This document shows, one piece after another, positions 7,314 to 16,570 of a stretch of 64,000 bases of DNA (its first letter is position 1; each line of letters opens with the position of its first letter). The notes below the pieces were generated by a model. The model did no database searches. It was not told the origin of the DNA and saw nothing but the letters and a program-made list of their open reading frames with translations. Both the position numbers and the translations under genes were made by a program. Origin of the DNA: Alphaproteobacteria bacterium (GTDB lineage: Bacteria; Pseudomonadota; Alphaproteobacteria; Rhodobacterales; Rhodobacteraceae); assembly GCA_024280735.1 (NCBI GenBank), contig JAJRPO010000026.1, positions 78,664-142,663 of the forward strand, written 5' to 3'.

Positions 7314-10264
7314 GGCACTGGCCTCGGCTCTGGGTCTTCGCTATCTTCCCATTCGCCCCGTCGCGACAGGTAGTCATAGTCTGAAACATCTTGATCCTTT
7401 TGCATTCTGGCCCGCGCCGAATACCCCTGTTCTGGATGCTGATAAGCCGCAATCAACGCGCGCAACTCCTCCCAGGTTTTGGTTGCCAGATCGTCCTGCA
7501 TTTCAATCGGCTGTATTTTACCTGCCGTTTCATTAGCAGAGGCCCCAAGTCCGATATATTCCAATCCTATCACGGGTGCCGCTTTGACATCATCAAATCC
7601 GCCAACCTCCGCGATTGCAGCTTCTAGCTGTAACTGCTTGTCAAAATTCTCGATTACACCTTTGGATGGCGGCTTTCCTGATTTATAGTCATAAATCATA
7701 AAGTTACCGGATGTATCTAAATCAATACGATCAACTTTGGCTGTCAACAGAAAGTCCAGCTCTTCGATACGCCGCTGGCCCTTACGCTCCTGCACCAAGA
7801 CCTTCCCGCGTGACCGCCGTCCCTGTTCTGTCGCGATAAACCAATCTGCAATCCGTACCAAACGCGCCAACCAAAAACGGCGCTCGGCAGGCCAGGGGGC
7901 TTCTCGCTCCAGCACATCGGCAGCGATGGTCAGAAATAACGATTTCGCGTCTTTGGGCAATTCGGCGAGCGTTTCCGCAATAAACTGTTCCAGCGCGTCA
8001 TGCAGGGCAATGCCGCGCGCCAGTGCATCCGGCTGTCTGCCAAGGGGGGCAATCGGTTTCAAACGCAAAATCGCGCTGGCGTAAATCGCGTAAGGATCGC
8101 GGATCAAAGTTTTGATCCTTGTAACAGACAGCCGACGCGGGCGGACAGTAACCGGTGGGCAAGGAGACGGGCGTTTTGCCCGTTGGATTGGTTTTTCCGG
8201 CTTGTCCAATGTGTGTGCTAACGTCAGCAATCCATCCCCACGCGCCTGCATCTGCTTAAACGCTGAAATACCTTCTTCTCCTAGGCCATTCAGAAGGTTG
8301 CTCAGCCGGATCAGCCAGCGGGATGCCACGGTCGGAGCCTCGCCATCACGCAACGCACGCGACAGGACAACCTCGGGCGCTGCAATTGCCTGTTGAAAGT
8401 CATGCGCAGAAAGGCCTATTTGACGCTCTGGTGGTGGCAATCCAATTTGTTTACGCATGGTGCGATTCAGCCACGGATCAGGCACTTCCAGTTTGGGCCA
8501 GATATTTTCATTCAGCCCCGCCAGAATCACTAAATCAGCCCCCTGCTCTCGCGCCTCCCTTGGCCCCATGATCGCTATTTGCGGGTGCGGGGTGATCGCT
8601 TCGCGCACTTCGTCTTCTTTTAATATCTGCAATAACAATGCATTGTATTCAGCAGCAGATAGCTCACTAACCGCCTCGGCTTCCCGCGCCAGTTTATCCA
8701 TTGCCTGAACGGCCTGAACACCGGCTTCCTTCTCCCACAAAACACCACTGCCCGTCGAATCAGGACCAGCTGCAAGAGTTTCCGCCAGATTTCGGTGCCT
8801 CTCAATCCACTCGGACAACGGCGCATTGGTCCAGTTTGCCAAAGGTGCGAAAACCTCCCGTAGCCAAGCGGACCACACCAACACTTGCGGATCATCCGCC
8901 TTATCCGCCCAGTCCGAAATCCGCCCAAAATCCACAAAAGGCGCGCCGCCACGCAGCTCTCCTGCCTCCAAATTGCGCGCCAGCAATCGGAAGTTCCCGT
9001 TATCTAGTCCCCGCGCGCAAAGTGGATGCTTCAGCAGTGACACTAAGGCCAGAGGCGTTAAGTGTTGGCCAAAACACCCCGCTAGCAGACGTAGAAAAAC
9101 GCCCGGCGGTGTTTGATGCAAAGGCCGGCCCGCGCTGTCGTCCGGATGAATGTCCCAGCGTTGCAACGTCGCGGTCACACGGCGGGTAAGGGCACGATCG
9201 GGAGAGATCAGAACTGAATTCTGCCCATCCTGCGCCGCTTTGCGCAAACGAACGGCAATGGCTCTGGCTTCGTCTTTCGGGTTATCGGCCTCGATTAAGG
9301 CGATCTCCCGCGTTGCACGTGCGAGGTCTTGCTTCAATGACGGGCCTTCCTCCAGCCATTGATCCGTAAAAGGAGCGGGGCGAAGAGCCAGCGAAAGAAG
9401 TTGATTGCGAGGCCTGTTAACAGTTGCTGACGACGCCCATCTATCTAGATTATTAATGTCTATATTCAAAGACTTGCAGAACTTAAACAACCCGGATTGC
9501 GGATGATCCATAGACACCCTTTGGTCGCCAAAATCATGCCAGGCTTGCGCCGGCATTTCCAAATCCACCCCGGGCAAGATAACCGCCCCTTGCGGAAGCG
9601 CCGCAACCGCACGCATAAACACTGCCGAGGCACCGCGTGAACCTGTAGAACCAGCAACGATGATCGGATGATTAGGGGGCGATGTCTTCCATTGCTCCGC
9701 CAATGCCAGTGCGCTGGCCCGCTGTCTATCTTGCGGATCTACTGCCGCAGAAGGATCCCAATGCGACGCCAGAATACGCAAGAAACCCAAGCTGCGTTCC
9801 CAATGGCCAGATAATTCACCGACTTTGATTTCCTCTAACAATTCAAAGGCAACGCCTTCGCCCTGCATCTCATCCAGCAATTCGGTTAAGGATCCCGCCA
9901 AGTCAAAGACCGCCGATTGTGGTGCCAAGTCAGGTTCTTGTTCCAACAATGCCTTGACCAATTGCACCAGCCGCAATCGCCGCCGCAAGGAGCTGACCGG
10001 CGCAGGTAGGTTAACGGGTAAATCAGGCAAACTGGCAATATCGGTAATCAACCGCAATCGCGGCAACAACAACGCGCCCTGCTGTAACAACAGCGCATGT
10101 ATCCGGCGTTCCATCCGGCGAGTATTCACAAAAACCTCGACCCGCGCCAATGCGTCAGGCGGTTGATCCTCAAAACGGGCCAGCAATCCATCTACAAAGG
10201 CTTGTGCGAAATTACAGCCAATGGACAGCGTGAACACCCGTGGTTCTGATTGGGCTTTAAACAT
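7310..10264 (-). CDS. addB: AddB: double-strand break repair nuclease subunit
   Basis: The 984-residue AddB partner of AddA. The C-terminal RecB-like nuclease motif is intact (AKVDRIDL, then IYDYKSGKPP, near residues 830-850). The N-terminus has the UvrD-like fold sequence, but where Firmicute AddB has a Walker A loop this protein reads SIGCNFAQAF, with no GKT, so this subunit should not hydrolyse ATP. I see no cysteine pattern for the Fe-S cluster of Firmicute AddB. Both are expected in Alphaproteobacteria. Its start overlaps the murU stop by eight bases. Confidence 0.95.
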   Translation of the reverse strand: MFKAQSEPRVFTLSIGCNFAQAFVDGLLARFEDQPPDALARVEVFVNTRRMERRIHALLLQQGALLLPRLRLITDIASLPDLPVNLPAPVSSLRRRLRLVQLVKALLEQEPDLAPQSAVFDLAGSLTELLDEMQGEGVAFELLEEIKVGELSGHWERSLGFLRILASHWDPSAAVDPQDRQRASALALAEQWKTSPPNHPIIVAGSTGSRGASAVFMRAVAALPQGAVILPGVDLEMPAQAWHDFGDQRVSMDHPQSGLFKFCKSLNIDINNLDRWASSATVNRPRNQLLSLALRPAPFTDQWLEEGPSLKQDLARATREIALIEADNPKDEARAIAVRLRKAAQDGQNSVLISPDRALTRRVTATLQRWDIHPDDSAGRPLHQTPPGVFLRLLAGCFGQHLTPLALVSLLKHPLCARGLDNGNFRLLARNLEAGELRGGAPFVDFGRISDWADKADDPQVLVWSAWLREVFAPLANWTNAPLSEWIERHRNLAETLAAGPDSTGSGVLWEKEAGVQAVQAMDKLAREAEAVSELSAAEYNALLLQILKEDEVREAITPHPQIAIMGPREAREQGADLVILAGLNENIWPKLEVPDPWLNRTMRKQIGLPPPERQIGLSAHDFQQAIAAPEVVLSRALRDGEAPTVASRWLIRLSNLLNGLGEEGISAFKQMQARGDGLLTLAHTLDKPEKPIQRAKRPSPCPPVTVRPRRLSVTRIKTLIRDPYAIYASAILRLKPIAPLGRQPDALARGIALHDALEQFIAETLAELPKDAKSLFLTIAADVLEREAPWPAERRFWLARLVRIADWFIATEQGRRSRGKVLVQERKGQRRIEELDFLLTAKVDRIDLDTSGNFMIYDYKSGKPPSKGVIENFDKQLQLEAAIAEVGGFDDVKAAPVIGLEYIGLGASANETAGKIQPIEMQDDLATKTWEELRALIAAYQHPEQGYSARARMQKDQDVSDYDYLSRRGEWEDSEDPEPRPVP

Positions 10265-10973
10265 TTTCGGCTCTTTTCAATTCGGCTTCTGCCACTGCAA
10301 TACCTTCCGGCCTGCCTACATCCACCCAGCCACCGGAATGAACAATCCCAAAGACCCGTTGGTCCCGTAACATTTCATCCCAAACCAGATTAAGCGAGAA
10401 GCTATTCTGCTCAAAATCCATTAACCGATTGGTTTTGATGATCTGGGTACCGGAATAAACGAATGGCGCGGTTTCAAGTTCACCGCGGCGACTGAGTCGG
10501 CCAAGTCTATCCATAAAGAAATCCCCCGCCCCTCGGTTCTCCTGTGCCTTTTCGCGCGGCACCACCATCAACAACGCGTCCATTCGCGATGGGTCCCAGG
10601 CACGGGCAAGTGCCTGCAACGGGTTATCGCCTGTCCAGACCATATCAGAATTCAGCGTGTAAACCGGCGCATCGCCCAATAACGGCAAAGCATTCCTAAG
10701 CCCGCCACCTGTTTCAAATATTTCCGGATATTCCCGCAACAGTTTTACGTCAGTTCGGGGCGCTAAATGCGTTTCCAAAACCTCCGCTTTGTAATGTGTG
10801 TTCACCACTATTTTTTCGACACCCGCCTGATGCACCAATTCCAACGTGTGATCAATCAATGGCCTGCCCGACACCTCTATCATCGGCTTGGGGCAGTCTT
10901 TGGTCAGCGCCCCCATGCGCTTTCCAAATCCAGCCGCGAAAACCATTATCGCATCAGGACTCATCGCGAGCAT
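10257..10973 (-). CDS. murU: N-acetylmuramate-1-phosphate uridylyltransferase (MurU-like)
   Basis: A 238-residue sugar-1-phosphate nucleotidyltransferase. The signature FAAGFGKRMGALTKDCPKPM sits at the N-terminus, and LNSDMVW holds the metal-binding Asp. In the MurU/AmgK bypass the kinase phosphorylates N-acetylmuramate at C1 and MurU then makes UDP-MurNAc, recycling cell-wall sugar without the fosfomycin target MurA. The adjacent AmgK-like kinase makes this role much more likely than a mannose or glucose pathway. ATG at 10973 has AAGAG just upstream; the alternative ATG at 10964 has none. It overlaps both neighbours. Confidence 0.85.
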   Translation of the reverse strand: MLAMSPDAIMVFAAGFGKRMGALTKDCPKPMIEVSGRPLIDHTLELVHQAGVEKIVVNTHYKAEVLETHLAPRTDVKLLREYPEIFETGGGLRNALPLLGDAPVYTLNSDMVWTGDNPLQALARAWDPSRMDALLMVVPREKAQENRGAGDFFMDRLGRLSRRGELETAPFVYSGTQIIKTNRLMDFEQNSFSLNLVWDEMLRDQRVFGIVHSGGWVDVGRPEGIAVAEAELKRAENV

Positions 10974-11976
10974 CTCTTATTTTATTGAGTGTTGTAGCGT
11001 TTGGCTCAGGGAGATTCTGTTTCACCCAAGACTGCAAACCCGCGAGGGCAGGATGCATAAGATCCCGCATCAAATGCGCCCAAACCCTAGGAATAAGGTC
11101 CAGGTAGGTTGCTTTCCCGTCGCGCAAGTAAAGCCGCGTGAAGATACCGATTATTTTCAAATTCCGCTGCGCCCCCAATATGTTATAAGACATAATGAAA
11201 CCCTTTTCGTCAACACCCTTAGCTGCCAAATAACGCGTGATCATTGCGGCTTGCAATTCCGGTGAAGTGTCTCGTCGGGCATCCTCGAGCAATGACACCA
11301 AATCATAGGCTGGATGCCCCGCAAGTGCATCCTGATAGTCCAGCAAACCAACCCGTTTGATACCTGATCGCTGCGGCAACCAAAGCAAGTTTTCCGCATG
11401 ATAATCCCGTTGAACCAAAACCAGACCATCGGTTGGAAGCAAAGCGCAGGCCTCGTTGATTAGCCTGTCATATTCTTCAGGCAAAGCAGCCGGGCCCAAA
11501 GCGCCCGTTGCAGCAGGCAAATACCAATCCGTCAATAAACGTGCTTCTCTGAGGTATGTTTGAGCATCATAACGAGGCAGTTCGAGCGGAGCGTTATGGG
11601 TATGCAGTTCTGCCAAAACATCTATTGCAGCTTCATAAAGTTGCCACTCCATTTCGGGTGTATGCCCGCAAATACGTTTAAACAAATCATCGCCAAGATC
11701 TTCGATCAGCAAAAACCCGTTTATTGCGTCCGTATGATATACTTCCGGTGCCGATAACCCATAACCACGCAATGTTTCCGTGACTTGTTTGAAGGTTACA
11801 ATATTGGACTCAATATCTATCGGAGCATTCATCAAGATTGCCGTTTTGCCGCTCTGCTCATCAATCAACCGATCATAACTGCGGCTAGAAGCGTCTGCAG
11901 CCAACGGAACCCGTGTGGCCGCTTGCCAACCACTCTCTTTAATAAAATCCCTTAACAGGTCAAATCGATCAATCAT
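10954..11976 (-). CDS. amgK: anomeric MurNAc/GlcNAc kinase (AmgK-like phosphotransferase)
   Basis: A 340-residue kinase of the aminoglycoside-phosphotransferase fold. The catalytic loop reads QRDYHAENLLW, followed by the metal-binding LLDYQD. This fold includes antibiotic and choline kinases, but its position next to a MurU-like uridylyltransferase and tsaE matches the AmgK-MurU peptidoglycan-recycling pair. The inferred reaction is ATP-dependent C1 phosphorylation of N-acetylmuramate or N-acetylglucosamine in the cytoplasm. Its ATG overlaps the tsaE stop (ATGA), and its own 3' end contains the start of murU. Confidence 0.87.
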   Translation of the reverse strand: MIDRFDLLRDFIKESGWQAATRVPLAADASSRSYDRLIDEQSGKTAILMNAPIDIESNIVTFKQVTETLRGYGLSAPEVYHTDAINGFLLIEDLGDDLFKRICGHTPEMEWQLYEAAIDVLAELHTHNAPLELPRYDAQTYLREARLLTDWYLPAATGALGPAALPEEYDRLINEACALLPTDGLVLVQRDYHAENLLWLPQRSGIKRVGLLDYQDALAGHPAYDLVSLLEDARRDTSPELQAAMITRYLAAKGVDEKGFIMSYNILGAQRNLKIIGIFTRLYLRDGKATYLDLIPRVWAHLMRDLMHPALAGLQSWVKQNLPEPNATTLNKIRDARDES

Positions 11977-12470
11977 TTATTTGTCTGAACCTCATGCAAC
12001 ATCAATTTCAATATTTCAGCGACTGTATCCCATTTAGCACCTGTCCACTCTAGATGCATCACCCGACTGTTCTCACCCGTAATGTCAAAGCGGAGCCACA
12101 TGGCATCTTTTGGGACCAAATCACCCAGCCGTTCCGGCCACTCAACAAGGCAGATCGCCTCCTCAAAGGCGGCTTCCAAGCCCAGCTCGTACAATTCATC
12201 AACATCGGTCAATCGGTAAAGGTCGGCGTGCCAAATTTCTACCAACCGCAAATCATAGCTTTGAACCAGTGTGAAGGTCGGTGAAGGCACATCCTCGACC
12301 GGACCAAATTCTGCCATCCTTGTCTGGATCAAGCGGCGGGCAAAATCGGTTTTTCCAGCGCCGACAACGCCCTGTAATAACAAGGTATCCCCTGCGAAAA
12401 CCAACTCGGCAAAACATTTCGCCGCGCTTTCGGTATCTGTGGTGTCCTTTAGATAAAAACTGCGTCGCAT
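11973..12470 (-). CDS. tsaE: tRNA t6A biosynthesis ATPase TsaE
   Basis: The 165-residue ATPase of the threonylcarbamoyl-transferase complex, which with TsaB, TsaC and TsaD puts t6A at position 37 of ANN-decoding tRNAs. Walker A is GVVGAGKT; the family features VPSPTFTLV, HADLYRL and VEWPERL are present. The partner tsaD lies at about 23.3-24.4 kb in the same window. It is the gene upstream of the amgK-murU-addBA run and couples to amgK by a four-base overlap. Confidence 0.95.
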   Translation of the reverse strand: MRRSFYLKDTTDTESAAKCFAELVFAGDTLLLQGVVGAGKTDFARRLIQTRMAEFGPVEDVPSPTFTLVQSYDLRLVEIWHADLYRLTDVDELYELGLEAAFEEAICLVEWPERLGDLVPKDAMWLRFDITGENSRVMHLEWTGAKWDTVAEILKLMLHEVQTNK

Positions 12471-12530
12471 GGCCTACCTTTTGTCACGCCAGAATTAGAA
12501 TGCTCTGGCATCGAAAGACAAGGGTAGAAT

Positions 12531-13727
12531 TCAGGCGCTATCCTGCAATACTTGGATATCAAGTGCATTGCGTCTGTGCGCGAACCTGAATTCACAAAAA
12601 ACTTGCCCTCCGGCAATGGGGGAAAAAGTCATATTCACCACCCCTCCGGACCCCAAAAAGACGTCGGCTTGCCATTGGCTGCGCTCAGACGGGTCCAATA
12701 CAAACTGGCGAAAATCACCCCAAGCCGGAGAGGGTTTGCACATATCTTGCAACAAGCGGCTAAAATCGACAACGGTGACAGGTGAGACCGCACCAGCCAG
12801 ATCGCAGCCCCAAATTTCGTCAAATGCATCATTTACAAAAACCAATTCCCCAGCCGGATCAAAAATCGCCACCCCGTCTGCAAGGCAATCCAACGCTGAA
12901 TACAATTGCTCCAATTCACCGCGAAACTGCCGCTCGATCATCACGGATTTGGATATATCCTCAAACAACAGAGCCAACCCGCCCTGAACATGAGGTCGAC
13001 CAACCACACGGTAGATGCGTCCGTTCCCCAAGGTCCATTCGGCCTGATAAGTACCGTTAATTGCACCACTTTCAAGGTTTTTGAATTCTTGACGGATAGA
13101 TTGGAAATCGCTCGGCTCCGGCATGATCCCTTCGTTTCGCAAACGATCCAGAAAGCTCATCAAACTCGGACGCCGGATGAGCCATTCAGCGGGTAAGTCC
13201 AGCAACCCTGAAAGCGCAGGATTGAATAACGACAGATCGCGTTTCTTGTCGAAAATGGCCAAGCCGATGGGCAAATGTGCAAAGGTTTCTGTCAATGTCT
13301 GGATGAATCTCTGTAATTCCTGCTCGGACTCGATCAGTGGCGCTGCATCTGCCGCATAATAGTAATCAATCCCATCTTGCTTGGATGTTTCCAGGCTAAA
13401 CCAGGCGCCACCTTTAGGATGGCCACTCTTTAAGCGCGTGCGACCTGTCGGTTTATCCGCATGGGTATCGAACGCCCGGATGCCCCTCAAATCAACGCCG
13501 TCGAACAGTTCGTCGAAACGTTCATTCTGCCAAATAACTTCTTGATTGCGCTCTGCCCATATTACCGAGGGAGCATTCCCCAAAGCCTTTTGCAGATCAA
13601 AGGAGTCACCGAAGCCCCTGCCATTCTTGTCCTGCAGAAATCGGTAGCGCATCACCCACGCCAAACCCATCCCAACCAAGAACAGCAAAACCAAAGACAC
13701 AAATGTATAAATTGTGTTGTCAGACAA
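12531..13727 (-). CDS. membrane-anchored PAS-domain protein without a kinase domain
   Basis: A 398-residue protein with one N-terminal membrane helix (TFVSLVLLFLVGMGLAWVM) followed by PAS-like modules, e.g. VIWAERNQEVIWQNERFDELF, LGNGRIYRVVGRP and LADGVAIFDPAGELVFVNDAF. It stops after the last PAS-like region: there is no histidine-kinase H box or ATPase domain, although its close look-alikes are sensor kinases. The start is a TTG at 13727 with GGAA just upstream; no ATG would retain the membrane helix. It is 60 nt upstream of tsaE and may be the first gene of that operon. A signalling or scaffold role is inferred; the ligand is unknown. Confidence 0.75.
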   Translation of the reverse strand: MSDNTIYTFVSLVLLFLVGMGLAWVMRYRFLQDKNGRGFGDSFDLQKALGNAPSVIWAERNQEVIWQNERFDELFDGVDLRGIRAFDTHADKPTGRTRLKSGHPKGGAWFSLETSKQDGIDYYYAADAAPLIESEQELQRFIQTLTETFAHLPIGLAIFDKKRDLSLFNPALSGLLDLPAEWLIRRPSLMSFLDRLRNEGIMPEPSDFQSIRQEFKNLESGAINGTYQAEWTLGNGRIYRVVGRPHVQGGLALLFEDISKSVMIERQFRGELEQLYSALDCLADGVAIFDPAGELVFVNDAFDEIWGCDLAGAVSPVTVVDFSRLLQDMCKPSPAWGDFRQFVLDPSERSQWQADVFLGSGGVVNMTFSPIAGGQVFCEFRFAHRRNALDIQVLQDSA

Positions 13728-13823
13728 GTTCGGTTCCGAAGATAGTTCACAGAGATACTTTTCTACTAATCATATAGTCGATAACTCAAATGAAGACAAC
13801 CCATAATACACAAATACAACCCC

Positions 13824-15239
13824 CTACTCAACCTGAGGATTTACCTCAATGGCACCGCCTTTGGTCTTTTCAATTTTCGACCTGTCCCATCGCACATTAA
13901 CAATCGCGCCGGAAACGCCGACCATACTGCGCAAATACCTATTTTGACCAATGTTCACGTAACCATCCATGGCGGCATTGGCAAAAGTCAGTTGCGCGCC
14001 CGTTCGCTCCAACATTGTTTTGGCAATGAACAGGCCCAGCCCCATACCTTCATACCCGGCCCGCGCCTGCCCATTTTGTTTTGAACGTTTACCTTTCCCC
14101 AAATATGGCTCTCCGATTCTCCCTAGTAATTCAACAGGATAGCCTTTTCCGTCATCGCCAATCAGGATACGAATGGATTTTTCGGTCCAAACCGATTGAA
14201 CCCAGACAGATGTAGTGGAAAAATCCACTGCATTCTGAATAAGATTGCGTATTCCATGGATAATTTCGAGGTTGTTAGCCACAAAGGGGATGTCCGCCAT
14301 CGCCGAAAAATCAGTCTCACCGTTGGCGATAAAGAATATCTCTTTTCCCCGATTTTCATGCGGCTCGGCCGCGGCCTGAACCAGCCCCGTAATGGGGATC
14401 TTCTTGATCAGCATATCTTCTTTGCCTGCATCCCCCATATCGCGCAATATTTGCCGTAACCTATCGGTTTGCTCGCCAATCAGTATCACGTCCTGTTGCA
14501 ACTCCGGTTGATCTGCAAGGTCATATTCCAACTCCGATGCCGCCAATTTGATCGTAGCCAAGGGTGTGCCCATTTCATGCGCAGCCGCCGCAACAACCCC
14601 GCCCAACATCGACAATTCATGCTCGCGCGCCATAGCCATCTGTGTTGCCGCCAACGCTTGTGACATGGTGAAAGTCTCTACCGTAACCCGCCGCGCATAT
14701 GCAGACAGGAACAAGATTCCAATCACCAGAGCTGCCCAAATTCCGGCTAGATACAACTCAGGCAGATGCAATATTTGACCGGAGAATGTTTGGATTGGCT
14801 GAAAATAGAACGCCAAAAAGGTAATGGCCGCCACCGCAGTCCCCGCCACCAAAAAGCTGGCATTTCGCCTCAGGGCAGTCGCAGAAATTGTTACCGGTGC
14901 AAGAATCAGCAGGGCAAACGGGTTGTTAAGGCCCCCGTTCAAATACAGCAAGAAAACCAGCTGCCCCAAATCAAACAATAATGTCAGGATCGCCTGTTTC
15001 TGCGACAAGCGTTTGCTTTCCGGCAAAACAAAAGTAGCAATCAAATTGAATATCACCGATATGCCAATTGCCAACATACACAGGCCAACTTGCAGATCTA
15101 GATCCAGAAAATAGACACCGACAAAAACTGCCAACGTTTGCCCTGCAACCGCCATCCAGCGCAGCATCGTCAGAGTACGCACACGCACCCATTCACTGCG
15201 GGCTGTGTTGTCAAAAATACTAAGTTGGGGTTGCTGCAT
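13824..15239 (-). CDS. regB: redox sensor histidine kinase RegB/PrrB
   Basis: A 471-residue global redox sensor kinase with six N-terminal membrane helices and a cytoplasmic kinase core. The quinone-binding GGLNNPF motif of the RegB family is intact (residues 102-108). The H box is AAAAHEMGTPLATIK with His221, and the ATPase lobe has LIQNAVDF, GDDGKGYP and YEGMGLGLFIAK. The redox-switch cysteine that R. capsulatus RegB has 40 residues after its phosphorylated His (Cys265) is replaced: the segment reads TDRLRQIL with Leu261. The only cysteine is Cys54, in a membrane helix. ATG at 15239 is preferred; an in-frame GTG lies at 15248. It is divergent from senC-regA, as in Rhodobacter. Confidence 0.95.
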   Translation of the reverse strand: MQQPQLSIFDNTARSEWVRVRTLTMLRWMAVAGQTLAVFVGVYFLDLDLQVGLCMLAIGISVIFNLIATFVLPESKRLSQKQAILTLLFDLGQLVFLLYLNGGLNNPFALLILAPVTISATALRRNASFLVAGTAVAAITFLAFYFQPIQTFSGQILHLPELYLAGIWAALVIGILFLSAYARRVTVETFTMSQALAATQMAMAREHELSMLGGVVAAAAHEMGTPLATIKLAASELEYDLADQPELQQDVILIGEQTDRLRQILRDMGDAGKEDMLIKKIPITGLVQAAAEPHENRGKEIFFIANGETDFSAMADIPFVANNLEIIHGIRNLIQNAVDFSTTSVWVQSVWTEKSIRILIGDDGKGYPVELLGRIGEPYLGKGKRSKQNGQARAGYEGMGLGLFIAKTMLERTGAQLTFANAAMDGYVNIGQNRYLRSMVGVSGAIVNVRWDRSKIEKTKGGAIEVNPQVE

Positions 15240-15337
15240 GAGCCTCACCGGGTTGTGACGAAATAGCGGCTTGCCATTCGTTTCCTAACGCTAGACCAAG
15301 AGCGCAAAAGATGGAACCACACAAACAGGAGCATCAA

Positions 15338-15946
15338 ATGCCAAAATGGACTGCTATCGCCGCAACTGCCGCTGTTACAATAGGTCTTGGAGTCACTGCC
15401 GCTTACGTTCTAACCACTTCGGGCCCCAAGTCTTGCAGCAGTGCAACAATTGCTGGCGGCAAGGCTGCAATCGGCGGGCCGTTCACTTTGGTAGATAACA
15501 AAGGGGCCACAGTTACCGACAAAGACATCATAACCGGCCCGACACTGATCTATTTTGGCTATACTTTTTGCCCCGATGTTTGCCCTTTGGATACCGCTCG
15601 CAACGCCGAAGCAATTGACATTCTGGATGCCAGAGGCATCGATGTATTGCCCGTTTTCATCACCATCGACCCTGCCCGTGATTCGGTTTCGGCGGTCTCC
15701 GGTTTCGTCGAGGTGATCCACCCACGCATGATTGGCCTGACGGGGACACCTGAACAGATCAAGGCTGCCTCACGCGCCTATAAAACCTATTTTCGTAAAA
15801 ACGGCGAGGGCGAAGATTACCTGATGGATCATTCAACATTCACCTATTTAATGGGTCCTGACGGGTTATGGGAGTTTTTCAAGCGCGACGATACGCCAGA
15901 AAAAATCGCGGATACAGTTGCTTGTTTTATCGATCAAAAAGCCTAG
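15338..15946 (+). CDS. senC: SCO1/SenC/PrrC copper chaperone
   Basis: A 202-residue membrane-anchored periplasmic protein that delivers copper to cytochrome oxidase and modulates RegB signalling in Rhodobacter. An uncleaved N-terminal helix (residues 4-26) precedes a thioredoxin-like domain. The copper ligands are the two Cys of FCPDVCPLD and a distal His in MDHSTFTYL. The chosen ATG has AGGAG seven bases upstream; the in-frame ATG at 15311 lacks a good ribosome site. It is followed by regA on the same strand after 69 nt. Confidence 0.94.
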   Translation: MPKWTAIAATAAVTIGLGVTAAYVLTTSGPKSCSSATIAGGKAAIGGPFTLVDNKGATVTDKDIITGPTLIYFGYTFCPDVCPLDTARNAEAIDILDARGIDVLPVFITIDPARDSVSAVSGFVEVIHPRMIGLTGTPEQIKAASRAYKTYFRKNGEGEDYLMDHSTFTYLMGPDGLWEFFKRDDTPEKIADTVACFIDQKA

Positions 15947-15948
15947 AA

Positions 15949-15977
15949 TTGACGTGGCGGGCTGGACCGACTAAAAA
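15949..15977 (+). promoter_or_regulatory. candidate sigma-70 promoter for regA
   Basis: TTGACG, a 17-base spacer and TAAAAA lie just after the senC stop and about 40 nt before regA. A small hairpin (CCGAC / GTCGG) overlaps the -10. This would allow regA to be expressed apart from senC. Judged by eye only. Confidence 0.3.
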
Positions 15978-16015
15978 GGTCGGATAATAATTCTCATGGC
16001 AGGATAGGCGACAAC

Positions 16016-16570
16016 ATGGTTGAGCGGCAGCTTCAGGACATTGGTGAAGATAACACATTGCTCATTCTTGATGATGATGAGCCTTTCCGCAACCGGTTGG
16101 CGAGAGCCATGGATAAACGCGGGTTTAAGTCCACCGCACTTGGGTCTGTCACCGCCGGGCGCGCTTTTTGTACGGCAACACCGCCAGCCTATGCCGTTGT
16201 TGATTTGCGGCTAGAGGATGGCACCGGCCTTGATGTGGTTGAGGTTTTACGCACCAAACGGTCCGACGCCAAGGTTGTTGTGTTAACGGGTTATGGCGCT
16301 ATCGCTACGGCAGTTGCAGCTGTTAAAATCGGTGCGACAGATTATTTGTCAAAGCCCGCCGATGCCAATGACGTTACAAACGCGCTTTTGGCCATTCCCG
16401 GCGACAAACCACCACCCCCGGAAAACCCCATGTCAGCAGATCGCGTACGGTGGGAACATATCCAGCGGGTATTCGAGCTTTGCGATCGCAATGTCTCTGA
16501 AACCGCGCGCCGCCTGAACATGCACCGGCGCACTTTGCAACGGATTCTGGCAAAACGCAGCCCCCGCTAG
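16016..16570 (+). CDS. regA: redox response regulator RegA/PrrA
   Basis: The 184-residue response regulator paired with RegB. The receiver domain has the acidic cluster LDDDEP and the phospho-acceptor Asp63 (VVDLRLEDG), the same number as in R. capsulatus RegA, then LTGYG and the conserved Lys of LSKPAD. A proline-rich linker (PPPPENP) leads to a Fis-type helix-turn-helix (NVSETARRLNMHRRTLQRIL). RegA controls photosynthesis, respiration, nitrogen and carbon fixation genes in relatives. Its TAG shares CTAG with the stop of the convergent LysR gene. Confidence 0.96.
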   Translation: MVERQLQDIGEDNTLLILDDDEPFRNRLARAMDKRGFKSTALGSVTAGRAFCTATPPAYAVVDLRLEDGTGLDVVEVLRTKRSDAKVVVLTGYGAIATAVAAVKIGATDYLSKPADANDVTNALLAIPGDKPPPPENPMSADRVRWEHIQRVFELCDRNVSETARRLNMHRRTLQRILAKRSPR

